From assembly GCF_017299535.1 (NCBI RefSeq), contig NZ_CP071238.1:124001-188000 (forward strand): a DNA stretch of 64,000 bases, in the 5' to 3' direction. Numbering within the stretch: position 1 is the stretch's first letter; each line of letters begins with the position of its first letter. Position numbers and translations under genes: made by a program. The notes below the pieces were generated by a model. That model saw nothing but the letters and a program-made list of their open reading frames with translations, was not told the origin of the DNA and made no database searches. This DNA comes from Serratia marcescens subsp. marcescens ATCC 13880. Its GTDB lineage: Bacteria > Pseudomonadota > Gammaproteobacteria > Enterobacterales > Enterobacteriaceae. Of the stretch, positions 49,623 to 60,467 are shown piece after piece.

Positions 49623-50819
49623 TTATTCGCCGCCGTTCTGTTTCAGCGTCAACATCAGTCCCTCACGTCGCATCTGCGCCGCTTCATCCGAACGATGCAG
49701 TTTTTCCAGCGTATCGGCTAACCAGGCGTAGTCGTAAGCATCCGGGCGCTGTTTCAACGCTTCGCGGAAGGCGTCGGCCGCTTGCTGCCACTCGCCGTGC
49801 TTCATCAGCAGTTGCCCCAGCGTGCTGTTTAACAGCGGCGTCGCGCCGTGTTGTTTCATCTGCTGACGCAGCGCTTTCTCAAGCTGCTCGGGGTTGCCGG
49901 ACTTCAGCCGCGGCAGCAATAGCACCAGGCGCTCGTCGTATTGGCGCTTCAGGCTGTCGAGCACAATCTCCTGCGCCAGTTCGTGGTCGTTGCATTCGAT
50001 CAGGTGTTCCACCATCGCGATTTGCAGCGGCACCTCGTGACGCGTCTTGCGGCTCTGATCTTTCCACCAGCGCTTCAGGCCTTCACTGCCTTCGTCCGCC
50101 ATCGCCTGATTCATCAGCCCGATATAAGCCTGTTGCTGCAATGCCTGCAACTGCTCTTCACTGTGGAGTTCGATTTTACGCATCGACGGCAGCACTTCCA
50201 GCAGCGACGCGTAGGCGCCGGTGCGCAGATAGGCTTGTTCCGCCAGGCGCAACACTTCCGGATGGCGCGGCGCCTGGTTCAGCAGGCGATCGACGCCGTG
50301 GCGCGCGGCGTGGTTCTCGCCCTGCGCCAGCTGGATGCGAACCCGGGTGATATCCACCGGCAGCTGATCGGTGTCGGCGGCTTCAGCGGCGCGCTCCAGA
50401 TACTGATTGGTACGGAAGTCATCGCCGCGTTGCTGCGCAGCCTCAGCGGCCAGCAGATAGTTCACCACCGGCTGTTCGGCGTGATCGGCGTTGCGCGTCA
50501 TCAGCTTTTCAACCTGCTTGTAGTCGCCTTCCGCCAGTTTGATCAGCGCGGCTTTGGTTTGCTGACGCGCGCGGGTGCGCTTGCGGCCGATAAACCAACC
50601 GCGCGTGCGGGCGCCGGTACGGAAGATGCGGCGCAGGATCCATTCGATCGCCAGCAGCACCACGAACAGCAGCACCAACATGATCACCAGGCCGGTGACG
50701 CTGGTTTCGACATTGTAGTTATCGGTCTGGATCAGCACATAGCCCTGATGCCCGGCCAACATCGGCCCGAGCACTACGCTGGCGATCACCACCAGGAACA
50801 GAAATAGCACGCGTAACAT
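49623..50819 (-). CDS. hemY: Heme biosynthesis-associated TPR protein HemY
   Basis: 398 residues, the same as E. coli HemY. Two N-terminal membrane spans (about 1-20 and 40-62), then a cytosolic tail of tetratricopeptide repeats. Encoded at the end of hemCDXY; in enteric bacteria it is not protoporphyrinogen oxidase, despite sharing that name. Exact role unknown, with proposals for organising late heme enzymes. It begins 3 nt after hemX. Confidence 0.93.
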   Translation of the reverse strand: MLRVLFLFLVVIASVVLGPMLAGHQGYVLIQTDNYNVETSVTGLVIMLVLLFVVLLAIEWILRRIFRTGARTRGWFIGRKRTRARQQTKAALIKLAEGDYKQVEKLMTRNADHAEQPVVNYLLAAEAAQQRGDDFRTNQYLERAAEAADTDQLPVDITRVRIQLAQGENHAARHGVDRLLNQAPRHPEVLRLAEQAYLRTGAYASLLEVLPSMRKIELHSEEQLQALQQQAYIGLMNQAMADEGSEGLKRWWKDQSRKTRHEVPLQIAMVEHLIECNDHELAQEIVLDSLKRQYDERLVLLLPRLKSGNPEQLEKALRQQMKQHGATPLLNSTLGQLLMKHGEWQQAADAFREALKQRPDAYDYAWLADTLEKLHRSDEAAQMRREGLMLTLKQNGGE

Positions 50820-50822
50820 GGC

Positions 50823-51947
50823 TTAACCCTCCTGGTGAGCGGCAGGGGACTGGGTCATCAGGTTGCGCACCCGGGTCTGCATCACTTTTTCGAGCAGCGG
50901 TTGGCTTTTCAGCTGATCCGGCACGTCCATCGAGATCGACTGTTGGCTCAGGTTGTCCAGCTCTTCCAGGAAGGCCTTGGTCGCCGGATCGGTGGTGTCG
51001 AAATAGGCGCGCACCCAGGTGGAGACGGTTTCCAGCGATTGCTTGTAGGTCTCGTTCTGATGGCGCGGGATGGCCTGTGCGGCCACCAGCAGGCGCGAAC
51101 GGATATTTTCGCGCAGGTAGATGTCCTGGTTCGGCGCCAGCAGCGGTTCGGCGCTGGTGTCGCGGCGGCGGATGGTGATGAAGTCGGCCATGAAATTGCG
51201 CCAGCTTTTGGCCAGGTTCTGCCGCCATTCGCCGATCGAGCCGGAGAGCTCGCTGCTGTTTTGATCCATCGGCGCTTCGTCGGTGTCGTTGTCCGCCAGG
51301 CGCAGGTTATCCACCTGATTGGACAGCTGATTGACCTTGAGGATGATGCCGTCGTAATCGACCTGGGTCAGCGTGGAAAGCGTGCTGATGTCTTCGGTAA
51401 TGGCGCGGCGCACATCGAGCAGGCTCGGATCGTTCATATCCGCCAGGCTGGCGTCGGCGCTTTTCAGCAGCGCGGCGGCGCTGGTCACGTCCTGATCGCT
51501 CCACAGCTTGCGGCCGGCCATTTTCACCAGAAAATCGGCCTGCGCCAGCAGCCAGGTTTTGGCGTCGCTGCCGGAGATGGTCGCCACTTTTTCCTGCAAC
51601 TCGCTCAGTTGGCGCGCCAGGTTCGCCTGCTCGCGATCGGCGGCGTCCAGGGTTTTACCCTGCTGCTGCAGCAGGCCTTCCAGCGCATTTCTTTCCTGCT
51701 GTTGGCTCTGCTTCACGCCTTCAAGCTGCTGCTGCAGCGCCTGATTGGCGGCGATCAGCTGTTGCGCCTGCTTGTGCGTGTGGTAATAACCGCCCGCGCC
51801 GAGGGCGATGACCAGCACGATAGCGATCGCGCCGAGCACCGGGCCGGTATTCTTGCCTTTGCGGCTGGCAGCGGCTGGCTGCTGGGAGCTCTCAACCGCG
51901 GTGGTTGGCTCTTCAACCGGGGCGGATGGGGTATTTTGTTCCGTCAT
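50823..51947 (-). CDS. hemX: Uroporphyrinogen-III C-methyltransferase-like protein HemX
   Basis: 374 residues (E. coli 393). Acidic N-terminus, one membrane span ([19 protein letters not shown], about 38-56), a coiled-coil segment (about 60-120) and a conserved C-terminal domain with [18 protein letters not shown] and [19 protein letters not shown]. Despite the annotated name, no methyltransferase motifs are visible. ATG 51947 (MTEQ, as in E. coli) is chosen over ATG 51962. Third gene of hemCDXY. Confidence 0.92.
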   Translation of the reverse strand: MTEQNTPSAPVEEPTTAVESSQQPAAASRKGKNTGPVLGAIAIVLVIALGAGGYYHTHKQAQQLIAANQALQQQLEGVKQSQQQERNALEGLLQQQGKTLDAADREQANLARQLSELQEKVATISGSDAKTWLLAQADFLVKMAGRKLWSDQDVTSAAALLKSADASLADMNDPSLLDVRRAITEDISTLSTLTQVDYDGIILKVNQLSNQVDNLRLADNDTDEAPMDQNSSELSGSIGEWRQNLAKSWRNFMADFITIRRRDTSAEPLLAPNQDIYLRENIRSRLLVAAQAIPRHQNETYKQSLETVSTWVRAYFDTTDPATKAFLEELDNLSQQSISMDVPDQLKSQPLLEKVMQTRVRNLMTQSPAAHQEG

Positions 51948-51969
51948 AGTGGCACATCCCATAGTCAGA

Positions 51970-52710
51970 TTATTGTAGCGCGCGGATCAGCGCGTCATTA
52001 TCGGCGTTGTCAGCTACCCGAATCGTACGCCAGCCCAAATCCCGGGCGAGGGTAGCCAGGCGTTCGCTCACTACTACCAGGCGGCAACGCAGCAGCCATG
52101 AAGAACGATAGTAATCAGGAACTAAAGTATAGAGCTGTTGTAACATTTCACCGCTGGTCACCACCAGCGTATCCACACCGGCGCGCTGCCAGTGGGCGCT
52201 TTGCTCGCTGCCGTCATAGTGCACCGGGCTGCGTTGATAGCATTCATAATAGCTGACGTCGGCGCCGCGCTCGCTCAGCGTCGACCCTAACAGTTCGCGG
52301 CCGCCGTTGCCGCGCAAAATCAACGCGCGTTTACCCGCCAGCTTTTGCAGCGCCGGCAGCAGCAGCAGCGTTTCGCTGATCTCGCGTTCGCGCGGGTATT
52401 CCACCGGCAAACTGCTGATGCGGTGCAACGCCAGCCCGGTGGTGCGGCCGATGGCGTAATAAGTCAGGTGCGCGGGCCAGCTCAGCCCGGCGCGGCCAAT
52501 GACCGAATCGGCATAGTTCACCGAATGCTGCGACAGCACGAACACCAGATCGCCGGCGTTCAACTGTTGCAACGCCTGCGGCAGCTGCGGCAGATCGCCG
52601 CCGGGGGCGAAGTCGATCAGCGGCGCATGATAGGCAACCCGGCCGAGTGCGCGCAGCCGGCTCACTAACTGCTCTCCCGAGGGCGATGGGCGGGTTACCA
52701 GGATCGTCAT
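51970..52710 (-). CDS. hemD: Uroporphyrinogen-III synthase HemD
   Basis: Cyclises hydroxymethylbilane with inversion of ring D to uroporphyrinogen III. 246 residues as in E. coli. Typical low-conservation two-domain protein, opening [19 protein letters not shown] and with the conserved VVTSGEML segment. ATG overlaps the hemC stop, so the HemC product can be passed on by a neighbour made in step. Confidence 0.95.
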   Translation of the reverse strand: MTILVTRPSPSGEQLVSRLRALGRVAYHAPLIDFAPGGDLPQLPQALQQLNAGDLVFVLSQHSVNYADSVIGRAGLSWPAHLTYYAIGRTTGLALHRISSLPVEYPREREISETLLLLPALQKLAGKRALILRGNGGRELLGSTLSERGADVSYYECYQRSPVHYDGSEQSAHWQRAGVDTLVVTSGEMLQQLYTLVPDYYRSSWLLRCRLVVVSERLATLARDLGWRTIRVADNADNDALIRALQ

Positions 52711-53648
52711 GCCGGCGGATTTCCCTGATAAACTTCGCGCAGGATCTCGCGCGCGCCGCGCGCCAGCAGCTCTTCCGCCAGCTCAACGCCCATCCGTTCG
52801 GCTTCGGCGGCCGGGCCGCGGCGTTCGCCGCGCACCATCTGGCTGCCGTCCGGCGCGCCGACCAGGGCGCGCAGCCACAGGCTGTCGCCATCCAGTTCGG
52901 CATAGCTGCCGATCGGCACCTGGCAGCCGCCTTCCAGGCGGGTGTTCATCGCCCGCTCGGCGCGCACGCGGGTTTCGGTGGCCGCATGGTTCAGCGGCGC
53001 CAGCAGCGCGCGGGTGACGCTGTCGTCGAGACGGCATTCAATGCCGACCGCACCCTGGCCGACCGCCGGCAGGCACTCTTCGGCGCTCAGCGGGCTGCGG
53101 ATGCGTTGCTCCAGCCCCAGGCGCTTCAGGCCGGCCACCGCCAGAATAATTGCGTCGTAGTCGCCGTTGTCCAGCTTGGCCAGGCGAGTGCCGACGTTGC
53201 CGCGCAGGTCGCGCACGATCAGATCCGGGCGGCGTTCGCGCAGCTGGCACTGGCGGCGCAGGCTGGAGGTGCCGACCACGCTGCCCTGCGGCAGCTGATC
53301 GAGCGAGGCGAAACGATTGGAAACAAAAGCGTCGCGCGGATCTTCGCGTTCGCAAATGGTGGTCAAACCGAGCCCGGCAGGGAAATCGACCGGCACGTCT
53401 TTCATCGAGTGCACGGCGATGTCGGCGCGGCCTTCCAGCAGCGCCAGCTCGAGTTCTTTAACAAACAGGCCCTTACCGCCGACTTTCGCCAGCGGCGTAT
53501 CCAGAATAACGTCGCCGCGCGTCACCATCGGCACCAACTCGACCTGCAGGCCGGGATGGCAGGCCATCAGACGTTGCTGCACATAATGTGCTTGCCAAAG
53601 TGCAAGCGGGCTTTGTCGGGTGGCAATTCGAATAATTTTGTCTAACAT
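52707..53648 (-). CDS. hemC: Porphobilinogen deaminase (hydroxymethylbilane synthase) HemC
   Basis: Joins four porphobilinogens into hydroxymethylbilane. 313 residues (E. coli 313). [15 protein letters not shown] opens the protein and Cys242 in [14 protein letters not shown] is the dipyrromethane cofactor attachment site. First gene of hemCDXY, divergent from cyaA. Confidence 0.97.
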   Translation of the reverse strand: MLDKIIRIATRQSPLALWQAHYVQQRLMACHPGLQVELVPMVTRGDVILDTPLAKVGGKGLFVKELELALLEGRADIAVHSMKDVPVDFPAGLGLTTICEREDPRDAFVSNRFASLDQLPQGSVVGTSSLRRQCQLRERRPDLIVRDLRGNVGTRLAKLDNGDYDAIILAVAGLKRLGLEQRIRSPLSAEECLPAVGQGAVGIECRLDDSVTRALLAPLNHAATETRVRAERAMNTRLEGGCQVPIGSYAELDGDSLWLRALVGAPDGSQMVRGERRGPAAEAERMGVELAEELLARGAREILREVYQGNPPA

Positions 53649-53964
53649 GCTTGTTACCGTTTTTATATTTCGCCATCCATCCTACCACTGAGAGCCAATA
53701 CTGTCAGTGCAAGAAGCCGGAGGCGGAAAAAGGACAACGGAATCAAAGGGACGTGTGATGTGCTTTGGGGCAGTTAACACTGCGGGTAAATCGTTTAGGG
53801 AAGCGCTACAATAATTGTGAAGCGTTACCTCCTTTACGGTCAATCAGCAAGGTGTTAAATTGATCACGTTTCCAGCAATAAGTCGCCAAATATTCTTCTT
53901 ACACTAACGGCGCTTATGGAATACGGGTTTTTTTCTAAACACCGGGATAATCAGGCGAGACGTC
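53649..53964. promoter_or_regulatory. Divergent hemC / cyaA control region
   Basis: 316 bp with no gene. It carries the CRP-like site described separately and must hold both promoters. No -35/-10 pairs are assigned with confidence. Confidence 0.7.
53853..53868 (+). promoter_or_regulatory. CRP-like site upstream of cyaA
   Basis: TGTTA-N6-TCACG, 4 of 5 matches in each half to TGTGA-N6-TCACA. It matches, in sequence and position, the known site in the E. coli cyaA P2 promoter through which CRP-cAMP represses cyaA. Confidence 0.75.
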
Positions 53965-56517
53965 TTGTACCTCTACATCGAGACATTGAAGCAGAGACTG
54001 GATGCGATCAATCAGCTACGCGTCGATCGCGCCCTGGCGGCTATGAAGCCCGCGTTTCAACGGGTATACAGTCTGCTGCCCACCTTACTGCACCACCACC
54101 ACCCGCTGATGCCGGGTTACCTGAACGGTAACGTTCCCCACGGCATTTGCCTCTACACGCCTGATGAAACTCAACAAGAATACCTGAACGATTTAGAAGA
54201 CAAATGGGGCAGCCCGTTTGACAAACCGGCCAGCGGCGAGCTGCCGATCACCGGCGTCTACTCGATGGGCAGCACCTCGTCTATCGGCCAAAGCTGCAGC
54301 TCGGATCTCGACATCTGGGTCTGCCACCAGTCCTGGCTGGACAACGAAGAACGCACCCGCCTGCAGCAAAAATGCAGCCTGCTTGAGAAGTGGGCCGCCT
54401 CGATGGGGGTGGAAGTCAGCTTCTTCCTGATCGATGAAAACCGTTTCCGCCATAATGAAAGCGGCAGCCTGGGCGGCGAAGATTGCGGCTCGACGCAGCA
54501 CATCCTGTTGCTCGACGAATTCTATCGCACCGCGGTGCGCCTGGCCGGCAAACGCATCCTGTGGAACATGGTGCCGGGCGAAGAAGAAGCGCACTACGAT
54601 GAATACGTGCTGTCGCTGTACGCGCAGGGCGCGCTGACGCCGAACGAGTGGCTGGATCTCGGCGGCCTGAGTTCGCTGTCGGCGGAAGAGTACTTTGGCG
54701 CCAGCCTGTGGCAGCTGTACAAGAGCATCGATTCGCCTTACAAGGCGGTGCTGAAGACCCTGCTGCTGGAAGCCTATTCCTGGGAATACCCCAATACCCA
54801 ACTGCTGGCGACGGACATCAAACACCGGCTGCATCAGGGCGAGATCGTCAGCTTCGGGCTCGACGCCTATTGCATGATGCTTGAGCGCGTGACCCGCTAC
54901 CTGACCGACATCAACGACACCACCCGCCTCGATCTGGCCCGCCGCTGTTTTTACCTGAAAGTATGTGAAAAGCTGTCGCTGGCCAAGGCCTGCGTCGGTT
55001 GGCGGCGCGAGATCCTCAGCCAGCTGGTCAGCGAGTGGGGCTGGAGCGAAGAGCGTCTGGCGATGCTGGACAACCGCGCCAACTGGAAAATCGAGCGGGT
55101 GCGCGAAGCGCATAACGAACTGCTCGACGCGATGATGCAGAGCTACCGCAACCTGATCCGTTTCGCTCGCCGCAACAACCTCAGCGTCAGCGCCAGCCCG
55201 CAGGATATCGGCGTGCTGACCCGCAAACTGTATGCGGCGTTCGAAGCGCTGCCCGGCAAGGTGACGCTGGTGAACCCGCAGATTTCACCGGACCTGTCGG
55301 AAAACGATTTAACCTTTATTCACGTGCCGGTTGGCCGCGCCAACCGCACCGGCTGGTACCTGTACAATCAGGCACCGGCCATGGATTCGATCGTCAGCCA
55401 TCAGCCGCTGGAATATAACCGCTACCTGAACAAGCTGGTGGCCTGGGCCTATTTCAACGGCCTGCTGACGCCGCAGACCCGCCTGCACATCAAGAGCGGC
55501 AACCTGTGCGATACCGCCAAGCTGCAGGAGCTGGTGGCCGACGTTTCCCATCACTTCCCGCTGCGCCTGCCGGCGCCGACGCCGAAAGCGCTGTACAGCC
55601 CGTGCGAGATTCGCCATCTGGCGATTATCGTCAATCTGGAAAACGATCCGACCGCCGCCTTCCGCAATCAGGTGGTGCACTTCGATTTCCGCAAGCTGGA
55701 CGTGTTCAGCTTCGGCCAGCAGCAGCAGTGTCTGGTGGGCAGCATCGATCTGCTGTACCGCAACTCCTGGAACGAGGTGCGCACCCTGCATTTCAGCGGT
55801 GAGCAGTCGGTGCTGGAAGCGCTGAAAACCATTCTCGGCAAAATGCATCAGGACGCCGCGCCGCCGGAATCGGTGGAAGTGTTCTGCTACAGCCAGCACC
55901 TGCGCGGCCTGATCCGCACCCGTATCCAGCAGCTGGTGTCGGAGTGCATCGAGCTGCGCCTGTCCAGTACCCGTTTGGAACCCGGCCGCTTCAAGGCGGT
56001 GCGCGTCGCCGGGCAGACCTGGGGGCTGTTCTTCGAGCGCTTGAGCGTATCGGTGCAAAAGCTGGAGAATGCGGTGGAGTTTTACGGCGCCATCTCCAAC
56101 AACAAGCTGCACGGCCTGTCTATCAAGGTGGAAACCGATCAGGTGCATCTGCCGCCGGTGGTGGATGGCTTCGCCAGCGAGGGGATCATCCAGTTCTTCT
56201 TCGAAGACACCTCAGACGACAAGGGCTTCAACATCTATATTCTGGATGAGTCGAATCGGGTCGAGGTGTATCACCACTGCGAGGGCAGTAAAGAGGAGCT
56301 GGTGCGCGACGTCAGCCGCTTCTACTCCTCGTCGCACGATCGCTTCACCTACGGCTCCAGCTTCATCAACTTCAACCTGCCGCAGTTCTATCAGATCGTG
56401 CAGCTCGACGGGCGCACGCAGGTGATCCCGTTCCGCAGCAACGTGCTGTCCAGCCTGTGCGTGACGGTGGCCGACGGCGCCGCTCAGCCGCTGAAGCAGC
56501 AGTTCCAGCTGCATTGA
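53965..56517 (+). CDS. cyaA: Class I adenylate cyclase CyaA
   Basis: Makes cAMP for CRP. 850 residues (E. coli 848). Catalytic N-terminal domain with the class I motif [19 protein letters not shown] around residues 100-118, and a C-terminal regulatory domain that responds to EIIA-Glc. The start is TTG 53965, giving [10 protein letters not shown] exactly as in E. coli, where the weak TTG start keeps synthesis low. No terminator-free gap to cyaY: a hairpin lies between the convergent genes. Confidence 0.97.
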   Translation: MYLYIETLKQRLDAINQLRVDRALAAMKPAFQRVYSLLPTLLHHHHPLMPGYLNGNVPHGICLYTPDETQQEYLNDLEDKWGSPFDKPASGELPITGVYSMGSTSSIGQSCSSDLDIWVCHQSWLDNEERTRLQQKCSLLEKWAASMGVEVSFFLIDENRFRHNESGSLGGEDCGSTQHILLLDEFYRTAVRLAGKRILWNMVPGEEEAHYDEYVLSLYAQGALTPNEWLDLGGLSSLSAEEYFGASLWQLYKSIDSPYKAVLKTLLLEAYSWEYPNTQLLATDIKHRLHQGEIVSFGLDAYCMMLERVTRYLTDINDTTRLDLARRCFYLKVCEKLSLAKACVGWRREILSQLVSEWGWSEERLAMLDNRANWKIERVREAHNELLDAMMQSYRNLIRFARRNNLSVSASPQDIGVLTRKLYAAFEALPGKVTLVNPQISPDLSENDLTFIHVPVGRANRTGWYLYNQAPAMDSIVSHQPLEYNRYLNKLVAWAYFNGLLTPQTRLHIKSGNLCDTAKLQELVADVSHHFPLRLPAPTPKALYSPCEIRHLAIIVNLENDPTAAFRNQVVHFDFRKLDVFSFGQQQQCLVGSIDLLYRNSWNEVRTLHFSGEQSVLEALKTILGKMHQDAAPPESVEVFCYSQHLRGLIRTRIQQLVSECIELRLSSTRLEPGRFKAVRVAGQTWGLFFERLSVSVQKLENAVEFYGAISNNKLHGLSIKVETDQVHLPPVVDGFASEGIIQFFFEDTSDDKGFNIYILDESNRVEVYHHCEGSKEELVRDVSRFYSSSHDRFTYGSSFINFNLPQFYQIVQLDGRTQVIPFRSNVLSSLCVTVADGAAQPLKQQFQLH

Positions 56518-56524
56518 CGCCGCA

Positions 56525-56545
56525 AGGGCTCGGTTGCCGAGCCCT
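56525..56545. terminator. Hairpin between cyaA and cyaY
   Basis: Perfect 9-bp stem (56525-56533 with 56537-56545) and 3-nt loop between convergent genes. T-tracts are weak on both sides, so it is a probable bidirectional terminator of moderate strength. Confidence 0.6.
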
Positions 56546-56553
56546 GCTTAGCT

Positions 56554-56874
56554 TCAGGAAAAATGCAGTTCCTCGCCGGCCTGCGCGCTGGCCGCTTCGC
56601 TGAGCAGCTGATAAAACGGCTGCCCGCTGCGATCGCATAGCCAAACGCCGTCGCGGTAGTTGAAGTGGTAACCGCCGGCCTTGGTGGCGAGCCACACCTG
56701 GTGCAGCGGCTCTTGGCGGTTGATGACGATTTTGGTGCCGTTTTCGAAGCTCAGCGTCATCACGCCGCCATTGGTTTCGTAATCGATGTCCGCATCGCCG
56801 TCAAAATCGTCCAGTGTCTCTTCAATATTCAGCATCAGCTGGTCGGCCAACTGGTGAAACTCGCTGTCGTTCAT
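56554..56874 (-). CDS. cyaY: Frataxin-like iron-sulfur assembly protein CyaY
   Basis: Binds iron and regulates IscS-dependent iron-sulfur cluster assembly in the cytosol. 106 residues as in E. coli. Acidic helix 1 ([15 protein letters not shown]) and the conserved [20 protein letters not shown] strand are intact. ATG 56874 has AGGA 7 nt upstream; TTG 56880 is the longer alternative. Confidence 0.96.
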   Translation of the reverse strand: MNDSEFHQLADQLMLNIEETLDDFDGDADIDYETNGGVMTLSFENGTKIVINRQEPLHQVWLATKAGGYHFNYRDGVWLCDRSGQPFYQLLSEAASAQAGEELHFS

Positions 56875-56946
56875 ATTCAATTCCTATTGCTTTTCATGAT
56901 CCACCTGCGATTATAGAGACCTTGGACGCATGAATTACAGGCATTA

Positions 56947-57159
56947 ATGCAAATGAAAAAACAACTACGCTATGCGCTGATGGCAGTTCTGGTTACCGGC
57001 CTCGCCGGCTGTGGTCTGAAAGGCCCGCTTTACTTCCCGCCTGCCGATCCCGCCAGCCAGAAACCGGCCAAGCCGCCGGTGCAAACGGGCGATCAGGTGC
57101 AAAAGAACCAGCAGGAGCAGTCTGGCTCTCAGCAAAAACCGTCGATGGTTGACCAGTAA
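56947..57159 (+). CDS. lptM: Lipoprotein LptM (YifL)
   Basis: Small lipoprotein that in E. coli promotes oxidative maturation of the LPS translocon LptDE. 70 residues: signal peptide ending in lipobox LAGC, then the diagnostic GLKGPLYFPPAD and a Gln/Pro-rich tail. Start 56947 (CAGG 5 nt upstream) or 56953. Divergent from cyaY, 71 bp before dapF. Confidence 0.92.
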   Translation: MQMKKQLRYALMAVLVTGLAGCGLKGPLYFPPADPASQKPAKPPVQTGDQVQKNQQEQSGSQQKPSMVDQ

Positions 57160-57230
57160 CACCCTGTTTGCGGTGGCGAGCGCCGCCGTAAAATCAAGAC
57201 GGATAGCGCGTCCAGATAGCGGAGTATGAT

Positions 57231-58055
57231 ATGCAGTTCTCCAAAATGCACGGTCTGGGCAACGACTTTATGGTGGTCGATGCCGTTACACAGAATGTCT
57301 ATTTTTCACCTGAGCTGATCCGCCGGCTGGCCGATCGGCACCTGGGCGTCGGCTTTGACCAGATGCTGGTGGTAGAACCGCCTTACGATCCCGAACTGGA
57401 TTTTCACTACCGAATTTTTAACGCCGACGGCAGCGAAGTGGCGCAGTGCGGCAACGGCGCGCGTTGCTTCGCGCGTTTCGTGCGGCTGAAAGGGCTGACC
57501 AACAAACGTGACATCCGCGTCAGCACCCAAACCGGGCGCATGGTGCTCAGCGTCACCGACGACGATCTGGTGTGCGTCAACATGGGTGAGCCGAATTTCG
57601 ACCCGCAGGCGGTGCCGTTCCGCGCCGCCAAGGCTGAAAAGACCTACATCATGCGCGCGGCGGAACATACCGTGTTGTGCGGCGTGGTGTCGATGGGCAA
57701 CCCGCATTGTGTTTTGCAGGTGGACGACGTAAAAACCGCCAAGGTGGAGCTGCTCGGGCCGGTGCTGGAAGGGCATGAACGCTTCCCGGAACGGGCCAAC
57801 ATCGGCTTTATGCAGGTGGTCAGCCGCGATCACATCAAGCTGCGCGTTTATGAGCGCGGCGCCGGTGAAACGCAGGCCTGCGGCAGCGGCGCCTGTGCGG
57901 CGGTGGCGGTGGGGATCCAACAGGAATTGCTATCAGAAGAAGTGCATGTAGAACTGCCGGGCGGCAGCCTGCATATTCGCTGGAAAGGGCCGGGCAACCC
58001 GCTGTTTATGACCGGTCCGGCAACCCATGTCTATGACGGATTTATTCATCTATGA
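57231..58055 (+). CDS. dapF: Diaminopimelate epimerase
   Basis: Converts LL- to meso-diaminopimelate for lysine and peptidoglycan. 274 residues as in E. coli. The two catalytic cysteines are Cys73 (CGNGARC) and Cys217 (ACGSGACA). Its stop overlaps the yigA start (ATGA), starting the dapF-yigA-xerC-yigB run. Confidence 0.97.
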   Translation: MQFSKMHGLGNDFMVVDAVTQNVYFSPELIRRLADRHLGVGFDQMLVVEPPYDPELDFHYRIFNADGSEVAQCGNGARCFARFVRLKGLTNKRDIRVSTQTGRMVLSVTDDDLVCVNMGEPNFDPQAVPFRAAKAEKTYIMRAAEHTVLCGVVSMGNPHCVLQVDDVKTAKVELLGPVLEGHERFPERANIGFMQVVSRDHIKLRVYERGAGETQACGSGACAAVAVGIQQELLSEEVHVELPGGSLHIRWKGPGNPLFMTGPATHVYDGFIHL

Positions 58056-58765
58056 AAAGCGTAGAAGAACAGAGCGTCGCCGGCCTGGCGCTGGATGACG
58101 ACACCGTGATGCAGTACCTGCTGCAGAACCCGGATTTCTTTATTCGCAACGCGCGCCAGGTTGAGCAGATGCGCGTGCCGCACCCGGTGCGCGGCACCGT
58201 TTCGCTGGTGGAATGGCATCTGGCCCGCCAGCGCAATCACATCGAACGGCTGGAAGAAGAGATCACGCTGCTGATGGAGCAGGCCAGCGCCAACGAAGGG
58301 CTGTTCGCCCGGTTGCTGCACCTGCAGGCCGATCTGGCCACCGCGGACAGCTTGCAGGACATGCTCAACCGGCTGCAGCGCTGGGCGCGCGGCTTCGGTT
58401 TGGCCGGCGCCACGGTGCGCCTGTTCGCTGAGCGCTGGAATATCGGTGCGCCTTCCGATTTCACCCATCTGGCGCTGACGCGTTCGGCGTTCGAGCCGTT
58501 CCGCATCCAGCGGCTGGGCAGCGAACAACACTACCTCGGCGGCCTGAACGGCCCCGAACTGCTGCTGCTGTTGCCGCAGGCCAAACAGATCGGCCAGATT
58601 GGTTCGGTGGCGCTGTCGATGCTGGGCGACGACGGCGAGCTGGGCATGGTGATCTTCAGCAGCCGCGATACGCAACACTATCAGCAGGGCATGGGCACGG
58701 TGATGCTCAATCAACTGGCGCGCATGCTGCCGGAACTGCTGGAACGCTGGATCGAACGCGCATGA
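58052..58765 (+). CDS. yigA: DUF484 protein YigA
   Basis: 237 residues: N-terminal helical part with a coiled-coil ([19 protein letters not shown], about 55-75) and a GAF-like C-terminal domain. Conserved between dapF and xerC in gamma-proteobacteria; molecular role unknown. Overlaps both neighbours by 4 nt, so it is translated with them. Confidence 0.9.
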   Translation: MKSVEEQSVAGLALDDDTVMQYLLQNPDFFIRNARQVEQMRVPHPVRGTVSLVEWHLARQRNHIERLEEEITLLMEQASANEGLFARLLHLQADLATADSLQDMLNRLQRWARGFGLAGATVRLFAERWNIGAPSDFTHLALTRSAFEPFRIQRLGSEQHYLGGLNGPELLLLLPQAKQIGQIGSVALSMLGDDGELGMVIFSSRDTQHYQQGMGTVMLNQLARMLPELLERWIERA

Positions 58766-59673
58766 CGCCGATTGCGCCCAGCCTGCAGCAGCCGGTGGAC
58801 GCTTTTCTGCGTTATCTCAAGGTAGAACGGCAACTTAGCCCGCTGACGCAGCTCAGCTATTCACGCCAGCTGGCGGCGCTGATGCGCCTGGCGCAGGAGA
58901 TCGGCGTCACCGACTGGGCGGCGCTGGACGCCGCCCGGGTGCGCATGCTGGCGGCGCGCAGCAAACGCGCCGGCCTGCAGTCCGCCAGCCTGGCGCTGCG
59001 GCTCTCTTCGTTGCGCAGTTTCCTCGACTGGCTGGTCAGCCAGGGCGTGCTGCACGCCAACCCGGCTAAAGGCATCCGCACGCCGCGCAGCGGTCGCCAT
59101 CTGCCGAAAAATATCGACGTCGATGAAATGAACCAGCTGCTGGAGATCGATCTCAACGATCCGCTGGCGGTGCGGGATCGCGCCATGCTGGAGGTGATGT
59201 ACGGCGCCGGCCTGCGTCTCTCCGAGCTGGTGGGGCTGGATTGCCGCCATGTCGATATGGCGGCCGGCGAGGTGTGGGTGATGGGGAAAGGCAGCAAAGA
59301 GCGTAAACTGCCGATCGGGCGCACCGCCGTCACCTGGCTGGAACACTGGCTGGCGATGCGCGATCTGTTCGGGCCGGAAGATGACGCGATGTTCCTGTCC
59401 AATCAGGGGCGGCGCATCTCGACGCGCAACGTGCAAAAGCGCTTCGCCGAATGGGGCGTGAAGCAGGGCGTCAACAGCCATATTCACCCGCACAAACTGC
59501 GTCACTCCTTCGCCACCCACATGCTGGAGTCGAGCGGCGATCTGCGTGCGGTGCAGGAGCTGCTCGGCCATGCCAACCTGACCACCACGCAAATTTATAC
59601 CCACCTCGACTTTCAACATCTGGCGAACGTGTACGATGCTGCGCATCCGCGCGCCAAACGGGGGAAATCCTGA
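58762..59673 (+). CDS. xerC: Site-specific tyrosine recombinase XerC
   Basis: With XerD, resolves chromosome dimers at dif and plasmid multimers. 303 residues (E. coli 298). SAM-like N-terminal domain, and a catalytic domain with R152, H244, R247, H270 and nucleophile Y279, all offset by 4 from E. coli. Lies in the conserved dapF operon. Confidence 0.97.
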   Translation: MTPIAPSLQQPVDAFLRYLKVERQLSPLTQLSYSRQLAALMRLAQEIGVTDWAALDAARVRMLAARSKRAGLQSASLALRLSSLRSFLDWLVSQGVLHANPAKGIRTPRSGRHLPKNIDVDEMNQLLEIDLNDPLAVRDRAMLEVMYGAGLRLSELVGLDCRHVDMAAGEVWVMGKGSKERKLPIGRTAVTWLEHWLAMRDLFGPEDDAMFLSNQGRRISTRNVQKRFAEWGVKQGVNSHIHPHKLRHSFATHMLESSGDLRAVQELLGHANLTTTQIYTHLDFQHLANVYDAAHPRAKRGKS

Positions 59674-60389
59674 TGCATTTTTATCGCCCGCTGCGCCCGC
59701 TGGCGGCGCTGACTTTCGATCTGGACGACACGCTGTATGACAACCGTCCGGTGATCCGGCAAACCGAACAGCAGTCGGTGGCCTTCCTGCAGAGCTACCA
59801 TCCCGGCCTGAACAGCTTCCAGTCGGCGGATTTCCACCGCCTGCGCCAGGAGCTGCGCGAGCAGGATCCGGAGATCTACCACGACGTCACCCAGTGGCGC
59901 TGGCGCGCCATTCATCTGGCGCTGAGCCGGCAGGGGCTGCGCGACGCCGAAGCGGCGATCGGGGCCGATGCGGCGATGCAAAACTTCGCGCTGTGGCGCA
60001 GCCGCATCGAGGTGCCGGAAGCGACCCACGCCACGTTGAAGGCGCTGGCCGCGCGCTACCCGCTGGTGGCGATCACCAACGGCAACGCCGATCCGGCGCA
60101 GTGCGGCCTGGACGGTTACTTCCAGTTCGTGTTGCGTTCCGGGCCGGACGGGCGCGCCAAGCCATACCAAGACATGTATCACCTGGCCGTCGAACGGCTG
60201 GGCGTGGCGCCCGAGCAGATCCTGCACGTGGGCGACGATCTGACTACCGACGTCGCCGGCGCGCTGCGCGCGGGGCTGCAGGCGTGTTGGATCAACGATC
60301 GGCAACGCTGCCTGATGCAGGCTGCCGACAGCCGCCTGCTGCCGCATATTGAGATTTCGCAGTTGGCATCGCTGACAGCATTGTTATAA
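59673..60389 (+). CDS. yigB: HAD-family phosphatase YigB (flavin pathway/FMN phosphatase)
   Basis: Cytosolic HAD phosphatase of 238 residues, as in E. coli, where it dephosphorylates FMN and 5-amino-6-(5-phosphoribitylamino)uracil. Motif [11 protein letters not shown] at 15-24, motif II AITNGN, motif III K in RAKPYQDMY, motif [14 protein letters not shown] overlaps the xerC stop by one base (TGATG). The uvrD promoter lies in its 3' end. Confidence 0.93.
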   Translation: MHFYRPLRPLAALTFDLDDTLYDNRPVIRQTEQQSVAFLQSYHPGLNSFQSADFHRLRQELREQDPEIYHDVTQWRWRAIHLALSRQGLRDAEAAIGADAAMQNFALWRSRIEVPEATHATLKALAARYPLVAITNGNADPAQCGLDGYFQFVLRSGPDGRAKPYQDMYHLAVERLGVAPEQILHVGDDLTTDVAGALRAGLQACWINDRQRCLMQAADSRLLPHIEISQLASLTALL

Positions 60390-60390
60390 T
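60363..60390 (+). promoter_or_regulatory. uvrD promoter
   Basis: TTGGCA (60363-60368), 16-bp spacer, TATAAT (60385-60390). The -35 lies in the yigB coding sequence, as in E. coli. Confidence 0.8.
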
Positions 60391-60403
60391 CCCTGCCAGA
60401 ACT

Positions 60404-60419
60404 CTGTATAAATTTCCAG
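60404..60419 (+). promoter_or_regulatory. LexA box of uvrD
   Basis: CTG-N10-CAG with an AT-rich core (TATAAATTTC), starting about 8 bp after the predicted +1. Same place and form as the SOS box of E. coli uvrD. Confidence 0.85.
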
Positions 60420-60422
60420 TGA

Positions 60423-60445
60423 AAAACCCGTCACCGGCGGGTTTT
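60423..60445 (+). terminator. Attenuator-like hairpin in the uvrD leader
   Basis: 8-bp stem (60423-60430 with 60438-60445) ending in TTTT, 22 bp before the uvrD ATG. Could end the dapF-yigB transcript and attenuate uvrD, which has a leader attenuator in E. coli. Confidence 0.7.
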
Positions 60446-60467
60446 CCCTTAACCATTAGTGGTGCCT

